From assembly GCF_023897065.1 (NCBI RefSeq), contig NZ_JAMHIV010000005.1, forward strand, positions 228,195 to 292,194: a stretch of DNA of 64,000 bases. Reading direction: 5' to 3'. The notes below the pieces were generated by a model, which worked only from the letters and a program-made list of their open reading frames with translations, made no database searches and had not been told where the DNA came from. The translations under genes and the position numbers were made by a program. Positions 52,175 to 59,925 of the stretch are shown one piece after another; the stretch's first letter is position 1, and the number at the start of each line of letters is the position of its first letter. The stretch is from Crossiella sp. SN42 (lineage in GTDB: Bacteria; Actinomycetota; Actinomycetes; Mycobacteriales; Pseudonocardiaceae).

Positions 52175-52861
52175 TCACTTGACGTAGCTGGGCAGCACCC
52201 GGGGTGGCCAGGAACCCACCCCGAACAGGCCCATAGAATACGCCTTGGAAACCAGCGCGGGACGGTTCTTCGCCTTCAACCGGCGCAACAGCGTGGTCAC
52301 GTGGTATTCGACGCCGCCCCGGCTCAGGTGGAGCATGGAGGCGAGCTGCACGGTGGAAATTCCGGCCGCCACGCCTTCCAGAATGCGCGCGTCCATGTCC
52401 GTGAGCAGCTTCCGGCTCGATGACAGCATGTGACCGCTGCGGTCGCTGGCCTCCGGGCGCACGATGACCATGATGCGCTGCACCTTGCCACCCTCGCCAG
52501 CCACGGCCACCCCGGTCAGCTCACCGCTGAAGTCCGGCTCGCCGCTGCGCAGGCCCGCGATCTGGCTGGTGAACCGGGTCTTCTGCCCGTCGAGCAGCCG
52601 GCCGAGGCCCTGCGTGACGCTCTCCCGCACACTGGCGTGCAGCAGCTCCACGAACGTTCGCCCGCAGGTGTCGCCAGCGGACCTGCCAAAGAGACGAAGA
52701 AGCTTCGCGTTGGCTTCGATGACGCGGAGTGACGAGTCCAGCGTCGCCACACAAATTCCGGACTGGTCGAAGAGAGACCGCACTATTTCCTGCGCGTCGT
52801 CAACCTTCCGCATTACGCTAACCGACTCATGCAAAGCCGTCGCCGCCACGTCAGCACTCAT
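52175..52861 (-). CDS. PAS-LuxR transcriptional activator (PimM/NysRIV-like)
   Basis: A 228-residue regulator with an N-terminal PAS sensor domain (about 25-140; CVATLDSSLRVIEANAKLLRLFG and CGRTFVELLH) and a C-terminal LuxR HTH (about 155-205; DARILEGVAAGISTVQLASM, GGVEYHVTTLLRRLKAKNR). The tail AYSMGLFGVGSWPP matches the unusual ending of PimM, the positive regulator of pimaricin genes, and of its orthologues in nystatin, amphotericin and filipin clusters. Orthologues are known to bind a 16-bp site and can substitute for each other. ATG at 52861 has GGGAGGA upstream. It heads a leftward unit with the type II thioesterase. The box-like sites found in this window make it the likely master activator. 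Confidence 0.93.
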   Translation of the reverse strand: MSADVAATALHESVSVMRKVDDAQEIVRSLFDQSGICVATLDSSLRVIEANAKLLRLFGRSAGDTCGRTFVELLHASVRESVTQGLGRLLDGQKTRFTSQIAGLRSGEPDFSGELTGVAVAGEGGKVQRIMVIVRPEASDRSGHMLSSSRKLLTDMDARILEGVAAGISTVQLASMLHLSRGGVEYHVTTLLRRLKAKNRPALVSKAYSMGLFGVGSWPPRVLPSYVK

Positions 52862-53339
52862 CGGATGATCAGTCCTCCCGTTGAGAGATTGTGATCCAAA
52901 CCCGCCCGGCACCTTCACCCGGTTGGGTGGCCCCTTACGGAATGGATCGTCTGTGGCCACCCAAGTCATGTCAACGAGAGTCCAACAGCCCGTCTTAACA
53001 CTGTGGTCCGCAGGCGGAGCAGGTTCGGACCGTGCGGACCCCCGCAATGACCTGGAGCAATGCGGCCAGTTGGCGGTAGCCGGACCGGCGACCACCGGCC
53101 AATTCGACCGGTTTTGTGACCGAACGCAGCCGATAATCACCCGCAGTAGCCGGATGTGCGGCCTTGTCCGGTGATTGCGAATGGAAGTACTACATTTCCT
53201 GTCATCCATGCCCGCACAACACCTCAACTGGACCTCAAGAGCCGGTCACCCCTCGATTTGACTAATTCTTAAGGTAGGGCCATAAGCGCGGTGTCGTTAA
53301 GGTGCCTGGCGATTTCCGGACGCGGTCTAGGCTGGTCTG
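52862..53339. other. 478-bp intergenic region at the probable cluster border
   Basis: No gene was seen. It separates the leftward PAS-LuxR regulator from a rightward hydrolase gene. GC content drops near 53100-53300. A rightward promoter candidate lies at 53258-53286. No PAS-LuxR-type box was recognised here. Genes to the right no longer look related to polyketide synthesis. Confidence 0.55.
53258..53286 (+). promoter_or_regulatory. Candidate sigma70-type promoter of the hydrolase operon
   Basis: TTGACT (53258-53263) and CATAAG (53281-53286) are separated by 17 bp, 53 bp before the GTG start at 53340. Confidence 0.4.
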
Positions 53340-54488
53340 GTGATCACTTGCCCCATCACCGCGGACCTGGTGCGCGGCGCGCTGGAACTGGAGCGCACCG
53401 AGCACGGTCTCCGGCCGCACCGCCTGCCGGCTCGCGCCCGCGCGCAGTGCGCCGACGGCCAGCTGGCCATGGCCGAGGCCCAGCCCTCCGGCGTCCGCCT
53501 GGTCTTCCGCACCACCGCCACGGCCATCGAGCTGGACACCCTGCGCACCACGATGAACTACCAAGGCGCGCCACCGCGGCCCGACGGCGTCTACGACCTG
53601 CTCGTCGACGGCGAGCTGACCGCGCAGGCGAGCACCACCGGCGGCCTCACCGTGCTGATCGACCTGGCCACCGGCACCACCCAGGCGCAGCAGGGCCCGG
53701 TCGGCACGGTCCGCTTCGATGGGCTGCCCGAGCGCGCCAAGCAGGTGGAGATCTGGCTGCCGCACAACGAGCTGACCGAGCTGGTCGACCTGCGCACGAA
53801 CGCTCCGATCGAGCCCGTGCCGCCGCAGGGCCGGACCTGGCTACACCACGGCAGCTCGATCAGCAACGGCTCCAACGCGGCCAGCCCCACCGGCACCTGG
53901 CCCGCGCGGGCCGCGGCGAGCGCGGGCGTGCAGCTGGTCAACCTGGGCTTCAGCGGCAGCGCCCTGCTGGACCCGTTCACCGCGCGCACCCTGCGTGACC
54001 TGCCGGCCGAGGTGATCAGCCTCAAGCTGGGCATCAACCTGGTCAACGCCGACCTGATGCGGCTGCGCGCCTTCGGCCCCGCGGTGCACGGCTTCCTGGA
54101 CACCATCCGCGAGGGCCACCCGGACACCCCGCTGCTGGTGGTCTCCCCCATCCTGTGCCCGATCCACGAGCACACCCCCGGCCCCGGCATGCCCGACTTC
54201 AGCACCGGCCAGGTCCTCTTCTACGCCACCGGCGAACCCGCGCCCGGCAAGCTGACGCTCACCGTCATCCGCGAGGAGCTGGCCCGCATCGTCGCCCAGC
54301 GCCAGGCCGAGGACCCCAACCTGCACTACCTGGACGGCCGCGAGCTCTACGGCGAGGCCGACTTCGCCGAGCTGCCGCTGCCCGACCGGCTACACCCGGA
54401 CGCCGCCGCCCACCGCCGCATCGGGGCCCGCTTCGCCGCCCTGGCCTTCGGCCCCGGCGGCCCGCTGAGCAACGGAGCGCCACGGTGA
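53340..54488 (+). CDS. GDSL/SGNH-family hydrolase
   Basis: A 382-residue protein with an N-terminal beta-rich region of about 160 residues and an SGNH esterase domain. The nucleophile Ser is in HHGSSISNG (about residue 172). Block II is LGFSGSALLDP, block III is KLGINLVN, and the Asp-His pair is in DRLHPDAAAHR (about residue 350). This two-part layout resembles SsfX3-type GDSL enzymes. No signal peptide is seen, so it is probably cytoplasmic. The start is GTG at 53340. The stop overlaps the next gene by GTGA, so the two form an operon. The substrate cannot be told; a link to the polyketide cluster is not supported. Confidence 0.85.
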   Translation: MITCPITADLVRGALELERTEHGLRPHRLPARARAQCADGQLAMAEAQPSGVRLVFRTTATAIELDTLRTTMNYQGAPPRPDGVYDLLVDGELTAQASTTGGLTVLIDLATGTTQAQQGPVGTVRFDGLPERAKQVEIWLPHNELTELVDLRTNAPIEPVPPQGRTWLHHGSSISNGSNAASPTGTWPARAAASAGVQLVNLGFSGSALLDPFTARTLRDLPAEVISLKLGINLVNADLMRLRAFGPAVHGFLDTIREGHPDTPLLVVSPILCPIHEHTPGPGMPDFSTGQVLFYATGEPAPGKLTLTVIREELARIVAQRQAEDPNLHYLDGRELYGEADFAELPLPDRLHPDAAAHRRIGARFAALAFGPGGPLSNGAPR

Positions 54489-54919
54489 CCGACCCGACTC
54501 CCCGCGAGCGCAACGCGATGATGATCGCCAAGATCCGCGAGGCCGAGCCGCAGCCCTACACCGAGGGCCGCCACGTGCTCCGCATCCTGCACATGCCCGG
54601 CCGCCGCACCGGCCAACCGCGCGAGGTGCCGCTGGCGGTGACCCAGCTGGACGGGCAGTACTACATCTGCTCGCCCAGCCGCCGCCGGGACTGGACCGCC
54701 AACCTGCTCGCCGCCGGTGCGTGCCGGATCGAGCAGGACCCCGGCCGGACCTACCGCGCGGAGCTGGTGGAAACGGACATCGGTGCCACAGTCCTGGCCA
54801 CCTATCTGGGCAACGTCCGGCCGGGCGGGGCGAACATGTGGCCGTTCCCGAAGGACGCGCCCGCCTCGGTGATCCGCGAGCACCTGACCGAGATCGCGGT
54901 CATCCGCCTCACCCCTTAG
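54485..54919 (+). CDS. Deazaflavin (F420)-dependent nitroreductase family protein
   Basis: A 144-residue split-barrel protein of the Ddn/DUF385 type. Typical features are GRRTGQPREVPL near residue 40, DGQYYICSPSRRRDWTANLLA and a basic, RIEQDPG-type strand. Members bind F420 and reduce varied small molecules. The GTG start at 54485 overlaps the stop of the hydrolase gene (GTGA). The 3' end overlaps the convergent DUF1330 gene by 4 bp. Confidence 0.8.
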   Translation: MTDPTPRERNAMMIAKIREAEPQPYTEGRHVLRILHMPGRRTGQPREVPLAVTQLDGQYYICSPSRRRDWTANLLAAGACRIEQDPGRTYRAELVETDIGATVLATYLGNVRPGGANMWPFPKDAPASVIREHLTEIAVIRLTP

Positions 54920-55218
54920 CCGGCGCGCTTGCCTTCGACGAAGAGCATCCGCAGCTCGATCGAGCCTTCCCGGAACTTCACCGCTGCCTGGTACTCCGGC
55001 GAGTCGTGCCACTCCCGCAGCCGCGCCATGTCCGGGAACTCCAGCACCGTGACCACCCGGTCCGGCGAGGGCCAACTGCCTGCCGCCACCTCCGGCACCT
55101 GCCCCTGCACCAGGTAGCGGCCGCCGTAGCGGTGGATCGACGGTTCGGCCAGCTCGCGGTACTTCAGCGCGCCCTCTTCGTCCAGCTGCACTGCGTCCAC
55201 CAGCACGTACGCGGGCAT
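54916..55218 (-). CDS. DUF1330-family small protein
   Basis: A 100-residue ferredoxin-like dimeric alpha/beta-barrel protein. YVLVDAVQLDEEGALKYRE, YGGRYLVQGQ and VTVLEFPDMARLREWHDSPEYQ are typical of DUF1330. ATG at 55218 has GGGGAG upstream. It is divergent from the TetR gene across 79 bp that hold a palindromic operator candidate, so it may be the regulator's target. The biochemical function of the family is unclear. Confidence 0.85.
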   Translation of the reverse strand: MPAYVLVDAVQLDEEGALKYRELAEPSIHRYGGRYLVQGQVPEVAAGSWPSPDRVVTVLEFPDMARLREWHDSPEYQAAVKFREGSIELRMLFVEGKRAG

Positions 55219-55242
55219 GTCTGCTCCCCAGCGGTCATTTAC

Positions 55243-55266
55243 TACACGGCGTGTACCTTTGACACG
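55243..55266. promoter_or_regulatory. Candidate TetR operator
   Basis: TACACGGCGTGTA (55243-55255) is a 13-bp palindrome apart from its centre. A further ACACG at 55262-55266 makes a second inverted pair with CGTGT. TTGACAC/GTGTCAA arms (55259-55265, 55292-55298) extend the symmetry toward the TetR start. The cluster lies between divergent DUF1330 and TetR genes. Confidence 0.55.
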
Positions 55267-55297
55267 CCGGATACTACGGCAACGCAGTAGAGTGTCA

Positions 55298-56011
55298 ATG
55301 GTGCCGATGACCACGGACCAGCCGCCCACCCGGCGGGAGCGGCTGCGCGCGGAGACCATCCGGGAGATCACCACCATCGCGCTGGCGCAGATGGCCGAGG
55401 GCGGGCCGGGCGCGATCTCGCTGCGCGGCATCGCGCGCGAGATGGGCATGACCGCCAGGGCCATCTACAGCTACTTCCCGACCAGGGACGACCTGGTCAC
55501 CGCGTTGATCGGCGGCTTGAGCGAGTCGCTGGCCAGTGCGCTGGAGTCCGCGCGGGACGCGGTGCCCGCCACCGAACCCGGCAACCGGCTGCTCGCCTGG
55601 GGTGAGGCCCTGCGCGCCTGGGCGGTGGCCAACCCGGCGGGCTTCCGGCTGGTCTACGGCGACCCGGTGCCCGGCTACCAGCCTCCGCCCGGCGGCCCGG
55701 CCGAGCAGGCCGCGCGCCGGATCTGCGCCGGCCTCAACCGACTGGTCGCCGAGGTGGGGCGGCCCAGGGCCGCGGACCAGGTGGACTGGTCGGCGTTCCC
55801 GGCCGGGTACGCGGCCAAGGTCAGGGCGGACGTGCCCGAGGTCTCGCCCGCGGTGGTCTCACTCGCGCTGCGGGTCTGGGGGCGGCTGCACGGGCTGGTC
55901 ACGCTGGAGGTCTTCGGGCACCTGGGCTCGGTCTCCGCCGATCCGGCCGCGCTCTACCGGGCCGACTTGCTCGACCTGCTCGACTCGGTGGGCGCCGATG
56001 TTCCTCGATGA
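55298..56011 (+). CDS. TetR-family transcriptional regulator
   Basis: A 237-residue repressor with an N-terminal HTH (RRERLRAETIREITTIALAQM, then GAISLRGIAREMGMTARAIYSYFPTRDDLVTAL) and a C-terminal domain with the ALRAWAVANPAGFRLVYGDP pattern of the TetR_C 'WHG'-like group. ATG at 55298 is chosen; ATG at 55307 is an alternative and neither has a clear ribosome site. The start region carries inverted repeats, which suggests autoregulation together with the DUF1330 gene. Its 3' end overlaps the next gene by 14 bp. Confidence 0.9.
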   Translation: MVPMTTDQPPTRRERLRAETIREITTIALAQMAEGGPGAISLRGIAREMGMTARAIYSYFPTRDDLVTALIGGLSESLASALESARDAVPATEPGNRLLAWGEALRAWAVANPAGFRLVYGDPVPGYQPPPGGPAEQAARRICAGLNRLVAEVGRPRAADQVDWSAFPAGYAAKVRADVPEVSPAVVSLALRVWGRLHGLVTLEVFGHLGSVSADPAALYRADLLDLLDSVGADVPR

Positions 56012-56471
56012 GCAGCGGGCCTGGGCGCTGCTGCGCGAGCTGGACACCGCCGAGCATCCGGCCGACTACCACAGCACCGCCAACCGCCGCCGGTTCGAGC
56101 AGCTGGTGACCCGGCTGGAGGCGAGCTTCGGCCCCTGCTCGGTCGAGCGGCAGGCGCAGTGGGTCCCGCACCACGGCACCATCGTCATCCCGGCCGAGGC
56201 GACCGCCTCCACCGAGCACCTCACCCTCACCGTCTCCAACTTCGGTTCGCTGGTGGCGGTGACCCTGGGCAACCCGGACAGCCACGACCAGGAAGAGCAG
56301 GACGTGCTCTTCGAGCAGGCCGACCGCGACAAGATCGCGGCCGCGCTGGCCGCCCTCGGCTACCACGCCATCTCCGAGCACCTGCTGTGGCAGACCTACG
56401 ACGGAGCCATTCCCCACCACCGCCGCTACCAGCGGTTCAGCTGGTGGGACCGCTTCTTCGACTACCTGTGA
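55998..56471 (+). CDS. Hypothetical protein co-encoded with TetR regulator
   Basis: A 157-residue soluble protein that I do not recognise. It begins MFLDEQRAWALLRELDTAEH and ends with an aromatic-rich FSWWDRFFDYL. The middle has TVSNFGSLVAVTLGNPDSHDQEEQDVLF, a beta-strand-like core. It starts inside the 3' end of the TetR gene (14-bp overlap), so it is translated with it. Its own end overlaps the convergent transporter gene by 35 bp. The overlap with two genes and normal codon bias suggest that it is real. Confidence 0.7.
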   Translation: MFLDEQRAWALLRELDTAEHPADYHSTANRRRFEQLVTRLEASFGPCSVERQAQWVPHHGTIVIPAEATASTEHLTLTVSNFGSLVAVTLGNPDSHDQEEQDVLFEQADRDKIAAALAALGYHAISEHLLWQTYDGAIPHHRRYQRFSWWDRFFDYL

Positions 56472-57735
56472 CCGCGCGGAAGGCCGGATCCCGGCCGAGC
56501 AGCAGCGTGCACCCGGCCGCGAGCAGCATGAACCCGGCGATGACCAGCATCCCGGCCCGGTAGTCGCCGGTCAGGTCGCGCAGCCAGCCGGTCAGGTACG
56601 GGGCGAGGAAGCCGGAGGTGTTGGCCAGCGAGGCGATCACCGCGATGCCGCCGCTGGCCGCCGCCCCGGTCAGGAACGCGCCGGGCAGCTGCCACCACAC
56701 CGGCAGGGTGATGAACGCGCCCACCGTGGTGACCGTGATCGCCAGCATGACCAGCACCGGCGAGTCCAGGTACAGCGCGAGGCCCAGCGCCAGCGCGGCC
56801 GGGACCAGCGGGACGGCGATGTGCCGGATGCGCTCCCCCGACCGGTCGGAGTGGCGGGCGTAGAACCACATCGACAGCGCGGCGGCGGCCGAGGGCACCG
56901 CGGCCACCAGGCCGATCTGGACAGTGGAAAGATCGCCGCGCAGTCCGGCCACGATCTGGGGCAGGAAGAAGGTCAGCGCGTACAGCCCGCCGCTGATGCC
57001 GAAGCCGATCAGCGCGATGAGGTAGACCCGCCAGTCCCGCAGCGCCGCGCGCAGCGAGCTCCGGCCGTGCCCGGCCACCGCCGCCCGGTCCGCCGCCAGC
57101 GCCAGACGCAGCGCGGTCGCCTCGGTCTCGGGCAGCCAGCGGGCGGTCTCCGGGCGGTCCGGCAGCAGCACCAGCACCAGGGCGCTGAGCAACAGTGCGG
57201 GCAGGCCCTCGGCCAGCAGCATGAACCGCCACCCGGCCAGCTCGATCAGCAGCGTGGACAGCGGGGTGCCGATGGCCTGGGTGACCGGCACGGCCAGCAT
57301 GAACAGCGCGGTGACCTGGCCGCGCTCGCGCCGGGGGAACCACTCGGTGAGGTAGAGGATCATGCCGGGCAGGAACCCGGCCTCGCACACCCCGAGCAGG
57401 AACCGCAGCAGGTAGAAGCCGGTCTCGTCCTGGATGAACGCGGTGCCGGTGGCGCACAGGCCCCAGCCCAGGGTGATCACCGCGATCCACCGGCGCGCGC
57501 CGACCCGGCGCAGCACCTGGTTGCTGGGCAGCTCGAACAGCGTGTAGCCGACGAACAGCAGCCCAGCGCCCAGGCCGAAGACCGTGCTGCTGAAGCCGAG
57601 CTCGGCGTTCATCCGCACCGCGGCCACGCCGACGTTGACCCGGTCCAGGTAGTTGACGAAGTACAGCACCGCCAGGAAGGGCAGCAGCCGCCGACGGGCC
57701 CGGCCGATCGCGCGGTGCAGCGGGTTTTCCGTCAG
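56437..57735 (-). CDS. MFS transporter, anion:cation symporter-like
   Basis: About 432 residues with 12 predicted membrane segments. RLLPFLAVLYFVNYLDRVNVGVAAVRM in helix 1, ELPSNQVLRRVGARRWIA, and EAGFLPGMILYLTEWFPRRERGQ are typical of the ACS subfamily (tartrate, glucarate and phthalate-type uptake). The start is unclear: family alignment places it close to the stop of the upstream VOC gene. The only in-frame candidate there is CTG at 57735, forming CTGA with the VOC stop. The next possible start is a GTG at 57831, inside the VOC gene. It is the last gene of a four-gene operon with an aldolase-type enzyme, suggesting uptake of a sugar acid or similar carboxylate. Confidence 0.85.
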   Translation of the reverse strand: MTENPLHRAIGRARRRLLPFLAVLYFVNYLDRVNVGVAAVRMNAELGFSSTVFGLGAGLLFVGYTLFELPSNQVLRRVGARRWIAVITLGWGLCATGTAFIQDETGFYLLRFLLGVCEAGFLPGMILYLTEWFPRRERGQVTALFMLAVPVTQAIGTPLSTLLIELAGWRFMLLAEGLPALLLSALVLVLLPDRPETARWLPETEATALRLALAADRAAVAGHGRSSLRAALRDWRVYLIALIGFGISGGLYALTFFLPQIVAGLRGDLSTVQIGLVAAVPSAAAALSMWFYARHSDRSGERIRHIAVPLVPAALALGLALYLDSPVLVMLAITVTTVGAFITLPVWWQLPGAFLTGAAASGGIAVIASLANTSGFLAPYLTGWLRDLTGDYRAGMLVIAGFMLLAAGCTLLLGRDPAFRAVTGSRRSGPTS

Positions 57736-58160
57736 TGCACGCAGAACTCGTTGCCTTCCACATCGGCCATGGTCACGAAGTACTGCCCGCGCTCGCGTCC
57801 GGTGCGCGCCACCGTCCCGCCGCGCGCGCACAGCTGTGCCACCAGCGCGTCCACCTTGGCGATCCGCTCAGCCAGGTCGTCGCCGGGCGCGGTGGCCTGG
57901 ATGTCCAGGTGCAGCCGGTTCTTGCCCTGTTTGCCCTCCGGCACGCCGAGGAAGCAGATCCGGCCGTCGCCGTCCGGCTCGACCACCGAGGCGAACTCGG
58001 CCACCTCCTCGGCCGGGAAACCCTTGGCCCGCTGGAACTCCAGCCAGCTGGGCTGCCCGTCCGGCGGGTCCTGGACGCGGTAGTCCAAGGCGTAGGCCCA
58101 GAACTCGGCCATCAGGTCCGGGTTCCGGCAGTCGACGACCACCTGGAAGGCGCGGGGCAT
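57732..58160 (-). CDS. VOC/glyoxalase-like protein
   Basis: A 142-residue protein of the glyoxalase-bleomycin-resistance fold: RAFQVVVDCRNPDLMAEFWAYAL at the start, RICFLGVPEGKQGKNRLHLDIQA in the middle and MADVEGNEFCVH at the end. These match actinobacterial 'VOC family' proteins of the Glyoxalase_6 kind. ATG at 58160 lies 18 bp after the GntR gene, in the same operon. The reaction is not known. Confidence 0.85.
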   Translation of the reverse strand: MPRAFQVVVDCRNPDLMAEFWAYALDYRVQDPPDGQPSWLEFQRAKGFPAEEVAEFASVVEPDGDGRICFLGVPEGKQGKNRLHLDIQATAPGDDLAERIAKVDALVAQLCARGGTVARTGRERGQYFVTMADVEGNEFCVH

Positions 58161-58178
58161 GCCGCCAGCATTCCACGA

Positions 58179-58892
58179 TCAGCCCGAGCGCAGCTGGGCC
58201 ACCCTCGTGTCCAGGTTGCGGAAGTGCTCGGTCATCGCGGCCGCCGCGCGGTCGGCGTCCCGCTTGCGCAGCGCGGTCACGATGGCCCGGTGCCTGCGCA
58301 CGGTCTGCATCGGGTTGGGGTCGGTGACGCCGAGGCGGTGGTTGACCCGGTGGAAGACGTCCCAGAACGCGCGCAGCAGCTGGGTCAGCAGCGCGTTGTC
58401 CAGGCAGCGGTAGAGCACCTCGTGGAACTCGCGGTCCTGCTCGGCGAAGGTCTCCCCGCTCTTGGCCCGCTCGCTCATCCGCTTGGTGACCTCGTCCAGC
58501 CCGGCCAGGTCGGCGGCCGGGATGATCTCGGCCACCCGGCGGATCAGCACCCCCTCCAGCGCCTCCCGCACCTCGACGATCTCCTCCATCGAGCGCAGGT
58601 CGCGGCCGATGTCGTGCAGCACCCGGAAGGTCAGCCCGTCGGCCAGCGGATCCAGCGACAGCCGGCCGACGTAGGTGCCGAAGCCGTGCCGGATCTCCAC
58701 GATGTCCAGTGCCTGCAAGGCTTTCAGCGCCTCGCGCACGGAGTTGCGGCTCACCCCGAAGGTCTCGACCAGCTCGGTCTCGGTGGGCAGCGGGTCACCC
58801 GACTTCAGGCCGCGGCTGAGGATCAGCCCGGTGATCTCGTCCCGGATCGCCCGGTTCATCCGGGTGGCCAGCCTGGGCTCCTGCTGCGTCAC
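58179..58892 (-). CDS. FadR-type GntR-family transcriptional regulator
   Basis: A 237-residue regulator with an N-terminal winged helix (GDPLPTETELVETFGVSRNSVREALKAL, HGFGTYV) and a C-terminal FCD domain. Putative metal-binding residues in the FCD domain are Asp/His in EQDREFHEVL, His in FHRVNHRLG and His in TEHFRNLD. The GTG start at 58892 is supported by GGAGGT seven bases upstream. It lies 27 bp after the aldolase-type gene and probably controls this operon in response to a carboxylate or sugar acid. A shared operator candidate lies at 59881-59900. Confidence 0.9.
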   Translation of the reverse strand: MTQQEPRLATRMNRAIRDEITGLILSRGLKSGDPLPTETELVETFGVSRNSVREALKALQALDIVEIRHGFGTYVGRLSLDPLADGLTFRVLHDIGRDLRSMEEIVEVREALEGVLIRRVAEIIPAADLAGLDEVTKRMSERAKSGETFAEQDREFHEVLYRCLDNALLTQLLRAFWDVFHRVNHRLGVTDPNPMQTVRRHRAIVTALRKRDADRAAAAMTEHFRNLDTRVAQLRSG

Positions 58893-58919
58893 GATTGGAC
58901 CTCCTGCATCCAGCAAACC

Positions 58920-59834
58920 TTAGAGCAGACCAGCCTCGGCCAGGTGGGCGCGCACCGCGGCGCGTTCGGTGTCATCCAGCGGGATCATCGGTTCGCTGGT
59001 GACCGGGTTGGCGATCACGCCGAGCGCGGCCAGGCCCTCCTTGAACGCGCCGATCGCCGAGGAGTAGCGGCCCATCCGGCCGTCGCCGACGTGGATCAGC
59101 TGAAACAGCTTGCGCAGCCGCAACTGTTCGGCGCGGGCGGCGTCCCAGTCGCCCCGGGTGGCCGCGTGGTAGAGGCGGACGTAGCCGTGCGGGTCCAGGT
59201 TGCCGATGCCCGGCACCAGGCCGTGCGCGCCGAGGAACAGTCCGAGGTCGGCCAGGGTTTCCGAGCCGGAGTAGCAGTGGAAGACCGCGCGGTCGGTGCG
59301 CTCCAGCACCGCGCGCAGGCCGTCCAGGTCGCCGCTGGAGTCCTTGAGCCCGGCCAGGGTGCCGTCCTCGGCCAGCTCCACCACCACCTCCACCGGCAGC
59401 TTGCTGCCCACCGAGGCGGGGATGTCGTAGGCCAGCAGCGGCAGGTCGACCGCGGCCCGGATGGCCCGGAAGTGGCCGGGGAACTCGCTGGGGTGGGTGG
59501 GCGCGTAGAACGGCGCGGTGGCCACCAGCGCGTCCGCGCCCAGCGCCTTGGCCGCGCGGGCGTGCTCCAGCACCCGGGGCGTGGTGGTGTCGATGATCCC
59601 GGCCAGCACCGGCACCTGACCGGCGGCCACCCCGGCGACCACTTCCAGCGCCCGCTGGCGGAGCTGGTCGGGCAGGTAGGCGACCTCGCCGGTGGAGCCG
59701 GTGACGAACAGCCCGTGCACCCCGGCGTCGAGCAGGTGGGCGGTGAGGCGTTCCAGCGAGGGCACGTCCAGGTCGCGCTGGCTGGTCAGCGGGGTGCACA
59801 CGGGTGGCACGACACCGCCGTGGAGCTGGGTCAC
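58920..59834 (-). CDS. Dihydrodipicolinate synthase/N-acetylneuraminate lyase family aldolase
   Basis: A 304-residue TIM-barrel class I aldolase. VVPPVCTPLTSQRDLDVPSL, GLFVTGSTGEVAYL (the GTTGE-like site), the Tyr in LLAYDIPASVG and the Schiff-base Lys in AGLKDSSGDLDGL are present. Length is usual. It is unlikely to be the lysine enzyme, because it heads an operon with a FadR regulator and an ACS-type transporter. A 2-keto-3-deoxy-acid aldolase or a 5-dehydro-4-deoxyglucarate dehydratase-like role fits better. The GTG start at 59834 has AGGGAG upstream. It is divergent from the GH42 gene. Confidence 0.88.
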   Translation of the reverse strand: MTQLHGGVVPPVCTPLTSQRDLDVPSLERLTAHLLDAGVHGLFVTGSTGEVAYLPDQLRQRALEVVAGVAAGQVPVLAGIIDTTTPRVLEHARAAKALGADALVATAPFYAPTHPSEFPGHFRAIRAAVDLPLLAYDIPASVGSKLPVEVVVELAEDGTLAGLKDSSGDLDGLRAVLERTDRAVFHCYSGSETLADLGLFLGAHGLVPGIGNLDPHGYVRLYHAATRGDWDAARAEQLRLRKLFQLIHVGDGRMGRYSSAIGAFKEGLAALGVIANPVTSEPMIPLDDTERAAVRAHLAEAGLL

Positions 59835-59880
59835 GAGCTTCTCCCTTGCGGAGCGGAACCGGTGGGGCCTACGGTCGGCT

Positions 59881-59900
59881 GACATCCTACGTCCGATGTC
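59881..59900. promoter_or_regulatory. Candidate operator in divergent promoter region
   Basis: GACATCCTACGTCCGATGTC is an inverted repeat with 8 of 10 matching positions per arm (outer GACATC/GATGTC perfect). It lies between the leftward aldolase operon and the rightward GH42 gene and could bind the FadR-type regulator. Confidence 0.4.
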
Positions 59901-59925
59901 CAATGTCCAGCCAGTGCGAGGTCCC

